A stretch of 64,000 nt of DNA from Brevundimonas fontaquae (GCF_017086445.1 NZ_CP070968.1:2604001-2668000), one strand, 5' to 3'; shown: positions 1 to 7,851, counted from the stretch's first letter. Numbers and translations are program-made. The notes: generated by a model from the letters alone, not told the origin.

Positions 1-146
1 ACTATGGCCTGACGCCCCAGGTCACGGCCCGCGTCGAGGTCGATAACCTGTTTGACGAGCGTTACGCCGCCAGCTCCTACAGCGCCCTGTGGATCTACCC
101 CGGCGCCCCGCGCAGCGTCCGCGCCTCGCTCAGGATCGCCCTGTGA
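1..146 (+). CDS. TonB-dependent receptor, C-terminal end (partial)
   Basis: Only the last 47 or so codons lie in the window, read in the frame that starts at base 3. The translation includes NLFDERYAASSYS and WIYPGAPRSVRASLRIAL before the stop at 144-146. The 'NLFD..Y' turn and the 'YPGAPR' strand are typical of the last beta strands of ferric-siderophore-type TonB-dependent outer membrane receptors. These import iron chelates or other ligands with energy from TonB-ExbBD. The protein ends in Leu rather than the more usual Phe. The ligand cannot be judged from this fragment. Confidence 0.8.
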   Translation, partial: YGLTPQVTARVEVDNLFDERYAASSYSALWIYPGAPRSVRASLRIAL

Positions 147-155
147 AGCGCCGGG

Positions 156-983
156 TCAGATGACGAAGTCGTACACCACATCGGCCAGGGTGTGATCCAT
201 GGTGCGGGCCGGTTCGGCGTTGGTCGGGCAGTTGACCAGCCGGGCCGGCACCCCCGCCACGGTACAGCCGGACGGCACAGCCTTCAGCACCACCGAGCCG
301 GACGCCACCTTGGCGTAGTCGCCGACATGGATATTGCCCAGCACCTTTGCCCCGGCGCCCAGCAGGACGCCCTTGCCGATCTTGGGATGGCGGTCGCCGC
401 GCTCGGCGCCCGTCCCGCCCAGGGTCACCCCGTGCAGCATCGACACGTCGTCGCCGACCACCGCCGTCTCGCCGATCACGATGCCCGTGCCGTGATCCAG
501 AAACAGCCCCTTGCCCATCTGCGCGGCCGGATGGATGTCCAGCTGGAACAGTTCGGAAATCCGGCTCTGGAAGTGGAAGGCCAGCGTTTCGCGCCCCTGT
601 CCCCACAGCCAGTGCGCCACGCGCCAGCCCTGTAGGGCCTGGAAGCCTTTGAAATACAGGAAGGGTTGCAACAGGTTGCGGATCGCCGGGTCGCGTTCGG
701 CCACAGCCTGCAGATCGGCCTCCGCCGCCTCGACCATCGACGGATCGGCCTTGAACGCCGACAGGCAGACCTCGCGCACCGACATGGCGCTCATCTCGCC
801 GTCCGCCAGCTTGCGCGCGATCTGGAAGCTCAGCGCGCCCGCCAGGTCGTCGTGCGACAGGATCACCGCATTCATCTGCGAGCCCAGTTGCGGCTCCTCG
901 CGCGACGCCGCTTCGGCCGAGGCGCGCAGCTGACGCCACACGCTGTCCATTTTGAGTTCTGCGACGACTTCCAGCTTGGCCAT
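156..983 (-). CDS. cysE: Serine O-acetyltransferase
   Basis: Makes O-acetylserine from serine and acetyl-CoA, the first step of cysteine synthesis in the cytoplasm. The 275-residue protein has the family's helical N-terminal domain followed by a left-handed beta helix, visible from FLDHGTGIVIGETAVVGDD to GNIHVGDYAKVASGSVVLK. The HPAAQMGKGLFLDHG and HGVTLGGTG motifs carry the conserved catalytic and substrate residues. I chose the ATG at 983 because GGAG at 990-993 sits six bases upstream. An earlier ATG pair at 1004-1007 overlaps the stop of the upstream Nudix gene and has no better ribosome site. It is probably co-transcribed with that Nudix gene, 20 bases away. The reverse transsulfuration genes further along also feed cysteine. 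Confidence 0.95.
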   Translation of the reverse strand: MAKLEVVAELKMDSVWRQLRASAEAASREEPQLGSQMNAVILSHDDLAGALSFQIARKLADGEMSAMSVREVCLSAFKADPSMVEAAEADLQAVAERDPAIRNLLQPFLYFKGFQALQGWRVAHWLWGQGRETLAFHFQSRISELFQLDIHPAAQMGKGLFLDHGTGIVIGETAVVGDDVSMLHGVTLGGTGAERGDRHPKIGKGVLLGAGAKVLGNIHVGDYAKVASGSVVLKAVPSGCTVAGVPARLVNCPTNAEPARTMDHTLADVVYDFVI

Positions 984-1003
984 GACCGGCTCCTTCGGCG
1001 ACA

Positions 1004-1630
1004 TCATACGCGCCCCAGCAAGGCGCGCGCCAGCGCCTCGGGCAGTTCGCCGTTCATCGCCATATGATAGGCCTTGTAGGCCGTCGCCACCGTCAGGCTG
1101 TCGCGCACCGTTCCCCGCCCGATCTCGTCCAGCAGATCCAGGAACGGCACGCGCACCACGGCGATGATCTCGGTGGGATCGGGATCGGTCGGCGCGGGCG
1201 ACAGGCCCCACGCGATCCAGGTCATGCCGATCTCGTCGGTGATGGAGTTCGACATCTCGACCTTCAGCGCCGGCAGCCAGTGTTCAGCCTGCAATCCCGC
1301 CTCCTCGGCCAGTTCGCGCCGGATGCCGTCGAACGGATCCTCGTCCAGCGGCGCGCCGCCTTCGGGCATTTCCCAGCTGTAGTTGGCGTGGGCGAACCGC
1401 TGCTGGCCCACCAGTGTCACCGTCCCGTCCTCGTGAACAGGCAGGACGCCGGTCCCGACGTTCTTGAACCGCACGACGGCATAGTCGGCCTTCATCCCGG
1501 TCGGGGCCGTCGCCGGATGCCGGGTCAGGGCCATCCACGGGCTGTCGAAAACCGTCTCGGTTCCGTCGCTGCGCCAGGCCGGCGGCTTCACCAGCCCCTC
1601 GGCCCATTTCGGTTCGTCGGATTTGCGCAT
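1004..1630 (-). CDS. Nudix hydrolase (ADP-ribose pyrophosphatase-like)
   Basis: A 208-residue protein with a textbook Nudix box, GGAPLDEDPFDGIRRELAEEAGL, matching G-x5-E-x7-RE-U-xEE-x-G-U near the middle. All metal-binding acidic residues are present. The size, and a box followed by acidic segments such as DEIGMTWIAW, resemble ADP-sugar pyrophosphatases of the NudF/ADPRase group, but the substrate is a guess. It lies upstream of cysE on the same strand with almost no gap, so the two are likely one transcript. The nitroreductase gene starts 45 bases away on the other strand, so this short gap must hold both promoters. Confidence 0.85.
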   Translation of the reverse strand: MRKSDEPKWAEGLVKPPAWRSDGTETVFDSPWMALTRHPATAPTGMKADYAVVRFKNVGTGVLPVHEDGTVTLVGQQRFAHANYSWEMPEGGAPLDEDPFDGIRRELAEEAGLQAEHWLPALKVEMSNSITDEIGMTWIAWGLSPAPTDPDPTEIIAVVRVPFLDLLDEIGRGTVRDSLTVATAYKAYHMAMNGELPEALARALLGRV

Positions 1631-1675
1631 GAGCCACCTATGGCGAAGACGCGGATGAAAGCCTAGCTAGACGGC

Positions 1676-2269
1676 ATGGTCGCGCTCAACGAACCCTTGC
1701 CCCCACCCGTTCCGTCCAAAGATTTTCGCGACCGCCTGGCCCAGCGGCGCTCCGCCCCGGCCCAGGCCCTGGTCGCGCCCGGCCCGTCCGAGGCCGAACT
1801 GGACGAGATCCTGACCCTGGGCGCCCGCACGCCCGACCACGGCAAGCTGTTCCCGTGGCGGTTCGTCGTCCTGGGTCCGCAATCGCGCGCCGAGATCGCC
1901 GCACGCCTCGCCGTGTTGGTCGAACGCCGCAACGGTCCGGCCAAGGATCAGGCGGTGCTGGCCAAGCTGACCGCCGCGCCCGTCACCATTCTGGTCGTCT
2001 CGACGCCGGTCGAAGGGTCCAAGCCGATCTGGGAGCAACAGCTGTCGGCCGGCGCCGTCTGCATGAACCTGGAACACGCGGCTTCCGGCTTCGGCTATTC
2101 GTCCAGCTGGATCACCGACTGGTATAGCTATGACCCGCAAGGCGTCGCCCTGTTCGGCCTGACCGAGGGCGAGAGCGTCGCCGGCTTCATCCACATCGGC
2201 ACGCTGAACGAACCCGCGCTGGAACGCCCGCGTCCCGACATGGCCGCCAAGGTCACACGCCTGCCGTAA
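1676..2269 (+). CDS. Nitroreductase family protein (YdjA-like)
   Basis: A 197-residue single-domain FMN-dependent nitroreductase. The N-terminal FRDRLAQRRSAP motif (the family's R-R-S phosphate-binding start) and PDHGKLFPWRFVVLG fit the short YdjA-like subgroup. So does the GAVCMNLEHAASGFGYSSSW stretch that lines the flavin site. Such enzymes reduce nitro groups or quinones with NAD(P)H, and the physiological substrate is rarely known. It is monocistronic as far as I can see and divergent from the Nudix-cysE pair. The ATG at 1676 is the first in frame and leaves a normal N-terminus. Confidence 0.85.
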   Translation: MVALNEPLPPPVPSKDFRDRLAQRRSAPAQALVAPGPSEAELDEILTLGARTPDHGKLFPWRFVVLGPQSRAEIAARLAVLVERRNGPAKDQAVLAKLTAAPVTILVVSTPVEGSKPIWEQQLSAGAVCMNLEHAASGFGYSSSWITDWYSYDPQGVALFGLTEGESVAGFIHIGTLNEPALERPRPDMAAKVTRLP

Positions 2270-2341
2270 GCGGGTGACATAAGGTCGCCCTACGTCGGTT
2301 TGACCTCGACCGACCCCGCCTTCCTCCCCCAAGGCCTTCGT

Positions 2342-3004
2342 ATGGATTCCCTGTTGCAAGCCGTGGGCGATTTCGTCGCCCGCAACCATATGTGGGCCGG
2401 CGTCATGCTGGGCCTGGTCGTGTTCGTCGAGTCGCTGGCGGTCGTCGGCGCCTTCGTGCCCGCCACCGGCCTGCTGGTCGCGGCGGGCGGTCTGATCGCG
2501 GCCGGCGTGCTGGACCCCGTCAATGTCATCGTCGGTTGCGTCATCGGCGCGGTGATCGGCGACGCCATCTCCTACTGGGCCGGACGTCGACTGGGCGTGC
2601 GCTTCCTCCAGCGCCCGATGTTCAAGGCGCACCGCCGCCGCATCGCCTGGACGCGCCTGTACTGCCGTCGCTACGGCGTCATGTCGATCTTCGTCGGCCG
2701 CTTCTTCGGCCCCTTGCGCGCCTTCGTGCCGCTGACGCTGGGCATGCTCAGGATGCGTCAGCGCGCCTTCCAGTTCGGCAATGTCACATCCGGGATCGTC
2801 TGGGTGCTGGCCATGCTGGCGCCGGGCTATCTCGCCGCCCAAGGCCTGGCGAAGATGGAAGTTCTCAGCGAGGCCCACGGCCCCACCCTGCTGATCGGCG
2901 GCCTCGCCGTCACCATCCTGGTCGTCGCAGTCGTCTATCGACTGGTGAAGGCCCGCATGAGCCGCAAGTCCGCCATCATGCGCGGGGCGCTACAGGGACG
3001 CTGA
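2342..3004 (+). CDS. DedA/SNARE-associated (VTT domain) membrane protein
   Basis: A 220-residue integral inner membrane protein of the DedA family. It shows the typical pattern: an N-terminal hydrophobic segment with a conserved E (VVFVESLAVVGAFVPA), then GDAISYWAGRRLG, then FVGRFFGPLRAFVPLTLGM. These match the DedA signatures E-x3-PxP-type, G-D-x4-YxxGR and F-x-R-F-x-GP-R. Bacterial members are now linked to flipping of undecaprenyl phosphate or other lipids. I start at the ATG at 2342, with AAGG upstream. A TTG at 2300 would only add a non-conserved 14-residue leader. The next gene begins 200 bases downstream, and that gap holds no recognisable gene. Confidence 0.88.
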   Translation: MDSLLQAVGDFVARNHMWAGVMLGLVVFVESLAVVGAFVPATGLLVAAGGLIAAGVLDPVNVIVGCVIGAVIGDAISYWAGRRLGVRFLQRPMFKAHRRRIAWTRLYCRRYGVMSIFVGRFFGPLRAFVPLTLGMLRMRQRAFQFGNVTSGIVWVLAMLAPGYLAAQGLAKMEVLSEAHGPTLLIGGLAVTILVVAVVYRLVKARMSRKSAIMRGALQGR

Positions 3005-3202
3005 CCTCCTCTTCCGGTCGGTGCACCAACGAGACCCACACCACCGCGCTTCAGCCCGAACCACAGGAACTCATAGGCATGACGCCGCGCCGCGACAGGT
3101 GCGGCGACGAATGCAGCCTAATGTCCGAAACTGACATTTCCCCTTGGATATCAGTTCTTAATCTCTCCCAGGGCAAGCTTCGCCGAACATTTGGAGAATA
3201 AG

Positions 3203-3970
3203 ATGTCGTGCGTTGGCTGTAAGGATGGGGCGGGGTTTGACCTGCCGATCACCATGGCGTTCCAGCCGATCGTCGATGTGACGACCCAGACGGTCTTCGC
3301 CTACGAGGCCCTGGTGCGGGGCAAGGACGGCCGAGGCGCGGGCCAGGTTCTGTCGCATATCTCCCACGACAACCGCTATGCCTTCGATCAGCTGTGCCGC
3401 ACGACCGCCATCGATCTCGCCGCCGGTCTGGATATGACGGCGGGCGGCGCCAGCCTGTCGATCAACTTCCTGCCCAACGCCGTCTATGAGCCGCGCGCCT
3501 GCATTCGCGCCACCCTGGCGGCGGCGATGCGCACCAACTTCCCGGTGGATCGGATCATCTTCGAATTCACCGAGAGCGAGGTGATGGACACCGACCACAT
3601 CCTCAACATCCTGCGCTCCTATCGCGCCATGGGCTTCAAGACCGCCATCGACGACTTCGGCGCCGGCTATGCAGGGTTGGGTCTGCTCAGCGTATTCCAG
3701 CCCGACATCGTCAAACTGGACATGGCCCTGGTTCGCGACATCGACACCAACACGGTCAAGCGCACAATCGTGCGCCACACGCTGAACATGCTGCGGGATC
3801 TGGGCATCCAGCCGGTCTGCGAGGGCATCGAAACCTTGGACGAACACGATGCCCTGCGCGATCTCGGCGTCGATCTGATGCAGGGATATCTGCTGGCGAA
3901 GCCGGCGTTGGAAGCCTTGTCGCCTGTCGCCTGGCCTAGCCAGGCTGCGCCTGTGGCCCTCAGCGCCTGA
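3203..3970 (+). CDS. Stand-alone EAL domain c-di-GMP phosphodiesterase with N-terminal CxxC
   Basis: A 255-residue protein that is nearly all EAL domain. All the catalytic landmarks are visible: EALVRG at residues 35-40, NFLP, EFTES, DDFGAGYAGL, KLDM, CEGIET and QGYLLAKP. An active phosphodiesterase that linearises cyclic di-GMP is therefore expected. There is no transmembrane or GGDEF part. The protein opens with MSCVGCKDGAG, a Cys-x2-Cys pair that could bind metal or sense redox state. The ATG at 3203 has GGAG six bases upstream; a TTG at 3191 inside that ribosome site is rejected. It converges with queF. Confidence 0.9.
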   Translation: MSCVGCKDGAGFDLPITMAFQPIVDVTTQTVFAYEALVRGKDGRGAGQVLSHISHDNRYAFDQLCRTTAIDLAAGLDMTAGGASLSINFLPNAVYEPRACIRATLAAAMRTNFPVDRIIFEFTESEVMDTDHILNILRSYRAMGFKTAIDDFGAGYAGLGLLSVFQPDIVKLDMALVRDIDTNTVKRTIVRHTLNMLRDLGIQPVCEGIETLDEHDALRDLGVDLMQGYLLAKPALEALSPVAWPSQAAPVALSA

Positions 3971-4013
3971 TCGACACGCGCCCGCCGCTGAACAGCGGAC
4001 GCGCGACCTCTGA

Positions 4014-4484
4014 CTATCCCCGCCCGCGATAGGTCGGCACGCCCTGGTCCGGCAGCCACAGCCCCTCGGGCGGCGCACCGGTCTGCCAGAAGACGTCGAT
4101 CGGGATGCCGCCGCGCGGATACCAGTATCCGCCGATCCTCAGCCACTTGGGTTCAAGCAGGTCGGCCAGCTTGCGGCCGATGGCGACGGTGCAGTCCTCG
4201 TGGAAGGCGCCGTGATTGCGGAAGCTGGTCAGATACAGCTTCAGGCTCTTGGACTCGACCAGCCAGTTGCCCGGCGCATAGTCGATGACGATGTGGGCGA
4301 AATCCGGCTGGCCCGTCACCGGGCACAGGCTGGTGAACTCCGGCGCCGTGAACCGGGCCAGATACAGCGTGTCCGCATGCGGGTTCGGCACCCGCTCCAA
4401 CACCGCCGTCTCGGGACTGGTCGGTGCGGCGGTCTGGACGCCGAGCTGGCTGAGGTTGTCGGTGTAGTGGGTCATGCCGGGCAT
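4014..4484 (-). CDS. queF: NADPH-dependent 7-cyano-7-deazaguanine reductase QueF (short type)
   Basis: Reduces preQ0 to preQ1, the last step before the modified base enters tRNA on the way to queuosine. The 156-residue length fits the unimodular type I enzyme. Visible motifs are the nucleophile region [15 protein letters not shown] (Cys54, Asp61) and ESKSLKLYL with the QueF-specific E and K/R pattern. NHGAFHE follows, where His and Glu bind the substrate. ATG codons at 4484 and 4475 are both possible and no strong ribosome site separates them. The gene is divergent from the DUF559 gene, and the left copy of the inverted repeat lies just upstream of its start. Confidence 0.94.
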   Translation of the reverse strand: MPGMTHYTDNLSQLGVQTAAPTSPETAVLERVPNPHADTLYLARFTAPEFTSLCPVTGQPDFAHIVIDYAPGNWLVESKSLKLYLTSFRNHGAFHEDCTVAIGRKLADLLEPKWLRIGGYWYPRGGIPIDVFWQTGAPPEGLWLPDQGVPTYRGRG

Positions 4485-4509
4485 TTAGGCGCTTGCGGCC
4501 GGCTTGAAA

Positions 4510-4555
4510 ATCCTCCCCCATCGGGGGAGGGGGACCGCGAAGCGGTGGAGGGGGC
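4510..4555. repeat. Left copy of a 46-base inverted repeat flanking the DUF559 gene
   Basis: This 46-base element contains two hairpins: CCTCCCCC/GGGGGAGG, and a small one with arms CCGC and GCGG. It is the reverse complement of 4942-4987 with one mismatch by my count. It sits between the start of queF and the start of the DUF559 gene, within about ten bases of the latter. The shape resembles repetitive extragenic palindromes. See the first finding. Confidence 0.85.
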
Positions 4556-4564
4556 CGGCCGCGT

Positions 4565-4990
4565 ATGCGGTCCATGACGGCAATGACCTATGCACCCAAG
4601 CGAACCGTCGCCCGCGCCCGCGCCCGCGACCTGCGCCGCGCAATGACCCTGCCGGAAGTTCTGCTCTGGCAGCAGATCAGAAGCCGCCGGCTCGACGGCA
4701 TTCGCTTTCGGCGCCAGCACCCCATCGGTCCGTACATTCTGGACTTCTATTGCGAGGACGCCCGCCTCGCGGTCGAGGTGGACGGCGAAAGCCATTCCTT
4801 AGCAGAGGCCGTCGCGCATGATCGACAGCGGACCGAGTGGCTCAATACGCGCGGCATTTCGGTCCTGCGTATTCCGGCGCGCGATGTTTTGAGCGAACTG
4901 GCTGCCGTGGTGGACCAAATTCATCGGCAGGTGCGTGATCAGCCCCCTCCACCGCTTCGCGGTCCCCCTCCCCCGGTGGGGGAGGATTGA
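4565..4990 (+). CDS. DUF559 (Vsr/restriction-endonuclease-fold) protein inside inverted repeats
   Basis: A 141-residue DUF559 protein. Members have a very-short-patch-repair-like PD-(D/E)XK nuclease fold. The motif is visible as RFRRQHPIGPYILDFYCED followed by AVEVDGESH, giving D...ExD. The basic N-terminus (KRTVARARARDLRR) and LPEVLLWQQIRSRRLDG are typical of the family. The last 16 or so residues, PPPPLRGPPPPVGED, and the stop codon are encoded by the right inverted repeat. Several ATGs (4565, 4574, 4583) could start it; the conserved part begins near 4583. No biochemical role is established. It stands alone and is bounded tightly by the repeats, suggesting a transposable or repeat-linked unit. 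Confidence 0.85.
   Translation: MRSMTAMTYAPKRTVARARARDLRRAMTLPEVLLWQQIRSRRLDGIRFRRQHPIGPYILDFYCEDARLAVEVDGESHSLAEAVAHDRQRTEWLNTRGISVLRIPARDVLSELAAVVDQIHRQVRDQPPPPLRGPPPPVGED
4942..4987. repeat. Right copy of the 46-base inverted repeat, encoding the DUF559 C-terminus
   Basis: Reverse complement of 4510-4555 except one base (GGT here against GAT in the complementary reading). It contains ACCGC-TTC-GCGGT and CCTCCCCC-GGT-GGGGGAGG hairpins. The coding frame of the DUF559 gene runs through it and stops three bases past its end. The 270 bases from 4991 to the next gene hold no gene that I can recognise. Confidence 0.85.
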
Positions 4991-5260
4991 GACGGGCCAG
5001 CCATCCCAATCCCGGACCGCTTCCCTCGCCCTTTCAACGCCTTCGCGGCGACCAGCGTCAATCGACCGACCCTACGCCCGAACCGTCGTATGATGGCCGG
5101 TTTTCACCCGCCGTCGCCGCCTGCCCGCTTTCACCCCGCCTCCGACCCGAGATTAGACGAATTAGACTCATTTTTTCGCGCCACCGTCTGAAATCCCCCC
5201 GATTGCCTTCCCCGGCGACAGCCCGCTAAGCGTAGCGAAAGAAAACCAAAGGAGACGTCC

Positions 5261-6193
5261 GTGGCCATTCCCGCTTCGCTGCAAAAAGGTCTGATCCTGC
5301 CGATCATTTCGGCGCCCATGTTCCTGGTGTCCGGACCAGACCTGGTGGTCGAGGCCTGCAATGCGGGCGTGATCGGCACCTTCCCGTCGCTGAACCAGCG
5401 CACGACCGAGGGCTATCGCGAGTGGATTCATGAGATCAAAAGCCGGCTGAAGCCCGAGGCCGCGGCTTTCGGCGTCAACCACATCGTTCATCCGACCAAC
5501 CCCCGGCTGATGGCCGATATGATGGTGTCGGTGGAGGAGAAGGTGCCGCTGATCATCACCTCCCTGGGCGCCGTGCGCGACGTGGTCGACGCGGTCCATG
5601 GCTACGGCGGTCAGGTCTTCCATGACATCGCCAACATTCGCCATGCGCGAAAGGCGGCCGAGGCGGGCGTCGATGGTCTGATCCTGGTCGCCAACGGCGC
5701 GGGCGGCCATGCGGGCATCATCAACCCCTTCGCCCTGGTCAATGAGGTTCGCAGCTTCTTCAAGGGGACCATCATCCTGTCGGGCGCGCTCTCGACGGGT
5801 CAGGATGTAGCGGCCGCCCTGATGCTGGGCGCCGACTTCGCCTATATGGGCACGCGCTTCATCAACACGACCGAGGCCATGGCCGCCGACGCCTACAAGC
5901 AGATGGTCATCGACAGCGGCGCGACCGACATCGTCCACACGCCCGCCGTGTCCGGCATCCCTGCCAACTTCATGAGCAAGTCGCTGATCGAGAACGGCAT
6001 CGACCCTAAGACCTTGCCAGAGCACAAGCTGGACATGGGCGACGAGGCCAAGGCCTGGAAGACCGTCTGGTCCGCCGGCCAGGGCGCGGGCGCCATCCAC
6101 GACGTCCTGCCGACCGCCGAACTGGTCGCGCGCCTGCGACAAGAGTTCGCTCAGGCCACGGAGGAATTCGCCATCAAGGCCGGAGCACGCTAA
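5261..6193 (+). CDS. Nitronate monooxygenase / 2-nitropropane dioxygenase family
   Basis: A 310-residue FMN-dependent TIM-barrel enzyme that oxidises alkyl nitronates. Visible motifs are PIISAPMFLVSGPDLVVEACNAGVIGTFPSLN at the N-terminus, the flavin-phosphate region DGLILVANGAGGHAG, and LSGALSTGQDVAAALMLGADFAYMGTRF. The His of GAGGHAG is the proposed catalytic base of class I enzymes. The start is GTG at 5261 with a strong AAAGGAG nine bases upstream. The porin-like gene follows 38 bases later on the same strand. The role may be detoxification of 3-nitropropionate-type compounds, which is inferred from family members. Confidence 0.9.
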   Translation: MAIPASLQKGLILPIISAPMFLVSGPDLVVEACNAGVIGTFPSLNQRTTEGYREWIHEIKSRLKPEAAAFGVNHIVHPTNPRLMADMMVSVEEKVPLIITSLGAVRDVVDAVHGYGGQVFHDIANIRHARKAAEAGVDGLILVANGAGGHAGIINPFALVNEVRSFFKGTIILSGALSTGQDVAAALMLGADFAYMGTRFINTTEAMAADAYKQMVIDSGATDIVHTPAVSGIPANFMSKSLIENGIDPKTLPEHKLDMGDEAKAWKTVWSAGQGAGAIHDVLPTAELVARLRQEFAQATEEFAIKAGAR

Positions 6194-6231
6194 AGGCGGC
6201 GCAAATCCGCACCTCGCGCGTTGGAGCCGCC

Positions 6232-6933
6232 ATGATCCGCACGACCATCCTCGCCGCCCTGTCCGTTTCCGCGCTCGCCGTCGCCTTGCCGGCCGCCGCC
6301 CAGTCGGCGCCTGCCGCACGCGACGCCTGGTCCTTCGAACTGGGCGCGGGCACGGACAACCGCTCCAAGGATGCATCCAAGTCCGGCAACGACGGCTACG
6401 CCTTCGGCTCGGCGACCTGGGAAAGCGCGGACGGCCTGTTCTACGTCGGCCCCGGCTTCCAGACGATCCAGGCCGGCGGCTCCAACGTCGAGGCCGAGTT
6501 CGTGGTCGGCTATCAGCCCGAGGCCTTCGGTTATCGGTTCGACTTCAACGTCGCCTACAAGAACCGCCTCGACGCCGAAGCCGGCTATGATCAGGACGCC
6601 TGGGAGATCACCGGCAACGCCAGCCGCTCGATCGGCCCGGCCAGCGCGCGGCTGCAGGTCCAGTATTCGCCCGACGCCGCCGGCTCGACCGACAGCTTCA
6701 CCTGGGTCGAGGGCCGCCTGGGCTGGGACTTCACGCCCCAGCTGAACGGCACGGTCGCCGTCGGTCGTCGCGAACAGAACGGCGCGCCCGATTACACCGG
6801 CTGGAACGCCGGCGTGACCTACGCCCTCACCGACGACCTGGAGCTGGACCTGCGCTACTACGACACCGACGCCCACACCTTCGGCGAACAGTATGAGGAC
6901 GCCCTGGTCGCCAAGGTCGCCTACGCCTTCTGA
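6232..6933 (+). CDS. TorF-family putative porin (outer membrane beta barrel)
   Basis: A 233-residue exported protein. Residues 1-23 form a clear signal peptide ending ALPAAAQS. The rest alternates short amphipathic strands ([67 protein letters not shown]) and ends with a terminal Phe (VAKVAYAF), the signal for BAM-mediated insertion. The organisation matches the TIGR02001-like 'TorF' putative porins common in alphaproteobacteria. The solute is unknown. GGAG precedes the ATG by five bases. It may share a transcript with the nitronate monooxygenase. Confidence 0.75.
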   Translation: MIRTTILAALSVSALAVALPAAAQSAPAARDAWSFELGAGTDNRSKDASKSGNDGYAFGSATWESADGLFYVGPGFQTIQAGGSNVEAEFVVGYQPEAFGYRFDFNVAYKNRLDAEAGYDQDAWEITGNASRSIGPASARLQVQYSPDAAGSTDSFTWVEGRLGWDFTPQLNGTVAVGRREQNGAPDYTGWNAGVTYALTDDLELDLRYYDTDAHTFGEQYEDALVAKVAYAF

Positions 6934-7109
6934 TCGCCAGCCCCTTGCGTAACGGTTGTCGGGCGCCCATCTACGTCTGGTCGATCTCTCTGCGTAACGC
7001 CGCTGCTCCCTTTGCATCACGCACCGAGGTCCAAAAGCCGATCCCATTCAGACCCGACAGGCCGACCAGGGATCCCTCCCTGCGGTCAACGCCAGACGGA
7101 GGTCTCCAA

Positions 7110-7322
7110 ATGGCTACCGGCACTGTAAAATGGTACAACCCCACCAAAGGCTACGGCTTCATCGCGCCTGATGACGGCGGCAAGGACGTCTTCGTCCACG
7201 CCTCGGCTGTCGAAACCTCGAGCGTCGGCTCGCTGAACGAAGGCCAGAAGATTTCCTACGAAATCGAGCGCGATTCGCGCTCCGGCAAAGAGTCCGCCGG
7301 TCGCCTTACGGCGGCGGAGTAG
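7110..7322 (+). CDS. Cold-shock protein, CspA family
   Basis: A 70-residue single cold-shock domain that binds single-stranded RNA and DNA. RNP1 appears as KGYGFI and RNP2 as VFVHASA, after the usual [12 protein letters not shown] start. GGAGG lies seven bases before the ATG at 7110. The 176-base leader from 6934 contains no other convincing gene and may be the long 5' leader often seen on csp mRNAs. The stop is TAG at 7320-7322. The next 17 codons and then the IF-1-like gene continue in exactly the same frame (see findings). Confidence 0.95.
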   Translation: MATGTVKWYNPTKGYGFIAPDDGGKDVFVHASAVETSSVGSLNEGQKISYEIERDSRSGKESAGRLTAAE

Positions 7323-7351
7323 GACACGCTCCACGCGTCCAACACGAACGA

Positions 7352-7373
7352 GCCGGCCCCGACCAGGGCCGGC
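7352..7373 (+). promoter_or_regulatory. GC-rich hairpin before the IF-1-like gene start
   Basis: GCCGGCCC (7352-7359) pairs perfectly with GGGCCGGC (7366-7373) around a six-base loop. The stem ends immediately before the GTG at 7374 and includes the only AGGG that could act as its ribosome site. No U-run follows, so it does not look like a terminator. It may mask the start codon region of the downstream gene. This is an inference from sequence. Confidence 0.5.
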
Positions 7374-7568
7374 GTGATCGCCTTCGACGGCGAGGTCATC
7401 AAACTGATGCCGCTCGGCGGCCGTCGCGTTCGCCTGGACAACGGCCACCTGATCACAGTCCTGCCCTCGCTGGGCGCCCAGACGGGCGTCTCGCTGCTGG
7501 GCGACCGCGTGACGGTGGAAATCGCCTTCAATCAGCTGAAGGGCTGGCGCCTCTCGCGCCGGCCCTGA
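7374..7568 (+). CDS. IF-1-like S1/OB-fold small protein
   Basis: A 64-residue protein resembling translation initiation factor IF-1. DGEVIKLMPLGGRRVRLDNGH and GDRVTVEIAFNQLKGWRLSRR follow the IF-1 order 'G.V...LP...F.V.L.NGH' and 'GD.V.VE.....L..GRI..R'. The canonical infA would be expected elsewhere, so this is probably a paralogue or accessory RNA-binding protein. It starts at GTG directly behind a hairpin, 51 bases after the cold-shock stop and in the same frame as that gene. Coupled translation, amber readthrough, or an old split of one gene are all possible. Recognition rests on eye alignment only. Confidence 0.6.
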   Translation: MIAFDGEVIKLMPLGGRRVRLDNGHLITVLPSLGAQTGVSLLGDRVTVEIAFNQLKGWRLSRRP

Positions 7569-7591
7569 GGCTTCTGCATACGGATGCCGAC

Positions 7592-7849
7592 ATGACCCCG
7601 CTCGCCGACATGATCCCCGCGATGACCGACGCCGACCTGACGACGCTGCGCGCCAACGCCGCCCGCCTGGTCGAACACGGCGCCTCGACTCAGGTCATGG
7701 CCGCCAGCGACATCATCCCGGTCATCGACACCGAAATGGCCCGCCGCGCGGCCCTGCCCAAGCCCGCAAAGGCCCCGGTCAAGCGCGCCGCCCCCAAGAA
7801 GAAGCTGCCGCCGGTCACCGGCCACCAGACAGCCCTTCCCTCCAGCTGA
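7592..7849 (+). CDS. Small conserved hypothetical protein
   Basis: An 85-residue protein that I do not recognise. The N-terminal half is predicted helical (MTDADLTTLRANAARLVEHGASTQVMAASDIIPVIDTEMARRA). The tail is basic and proline/alanine rich with a KRAAPKKK cluster, suggesting nucleic acid contact or disorder. It lies 23 bases after the IF-1-like gene on the same strand, so it may be the third gene of a cold-shock transcript. It is convergent with the cystathionine lyase gene, with two bases between the stops. ATGs at 7592 or 7610 could start it; neither has a strong ribosome site. Confidence 0.55.
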   Translation: MTPLADMIPAMTDADLTTLRANAARLVEHGASTQVMAASDIIPVIDTEMARRAALPKPAKAPVKRAAPKKKLPPVTGHQTALPSS

Positions 7850-7851
7850 GA

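Noticed and set aside
2300..2341. TTG start for the DedA protein
   Set aside because: Adds a leader without homology; the ATG at 2342 begins just before the first helix.
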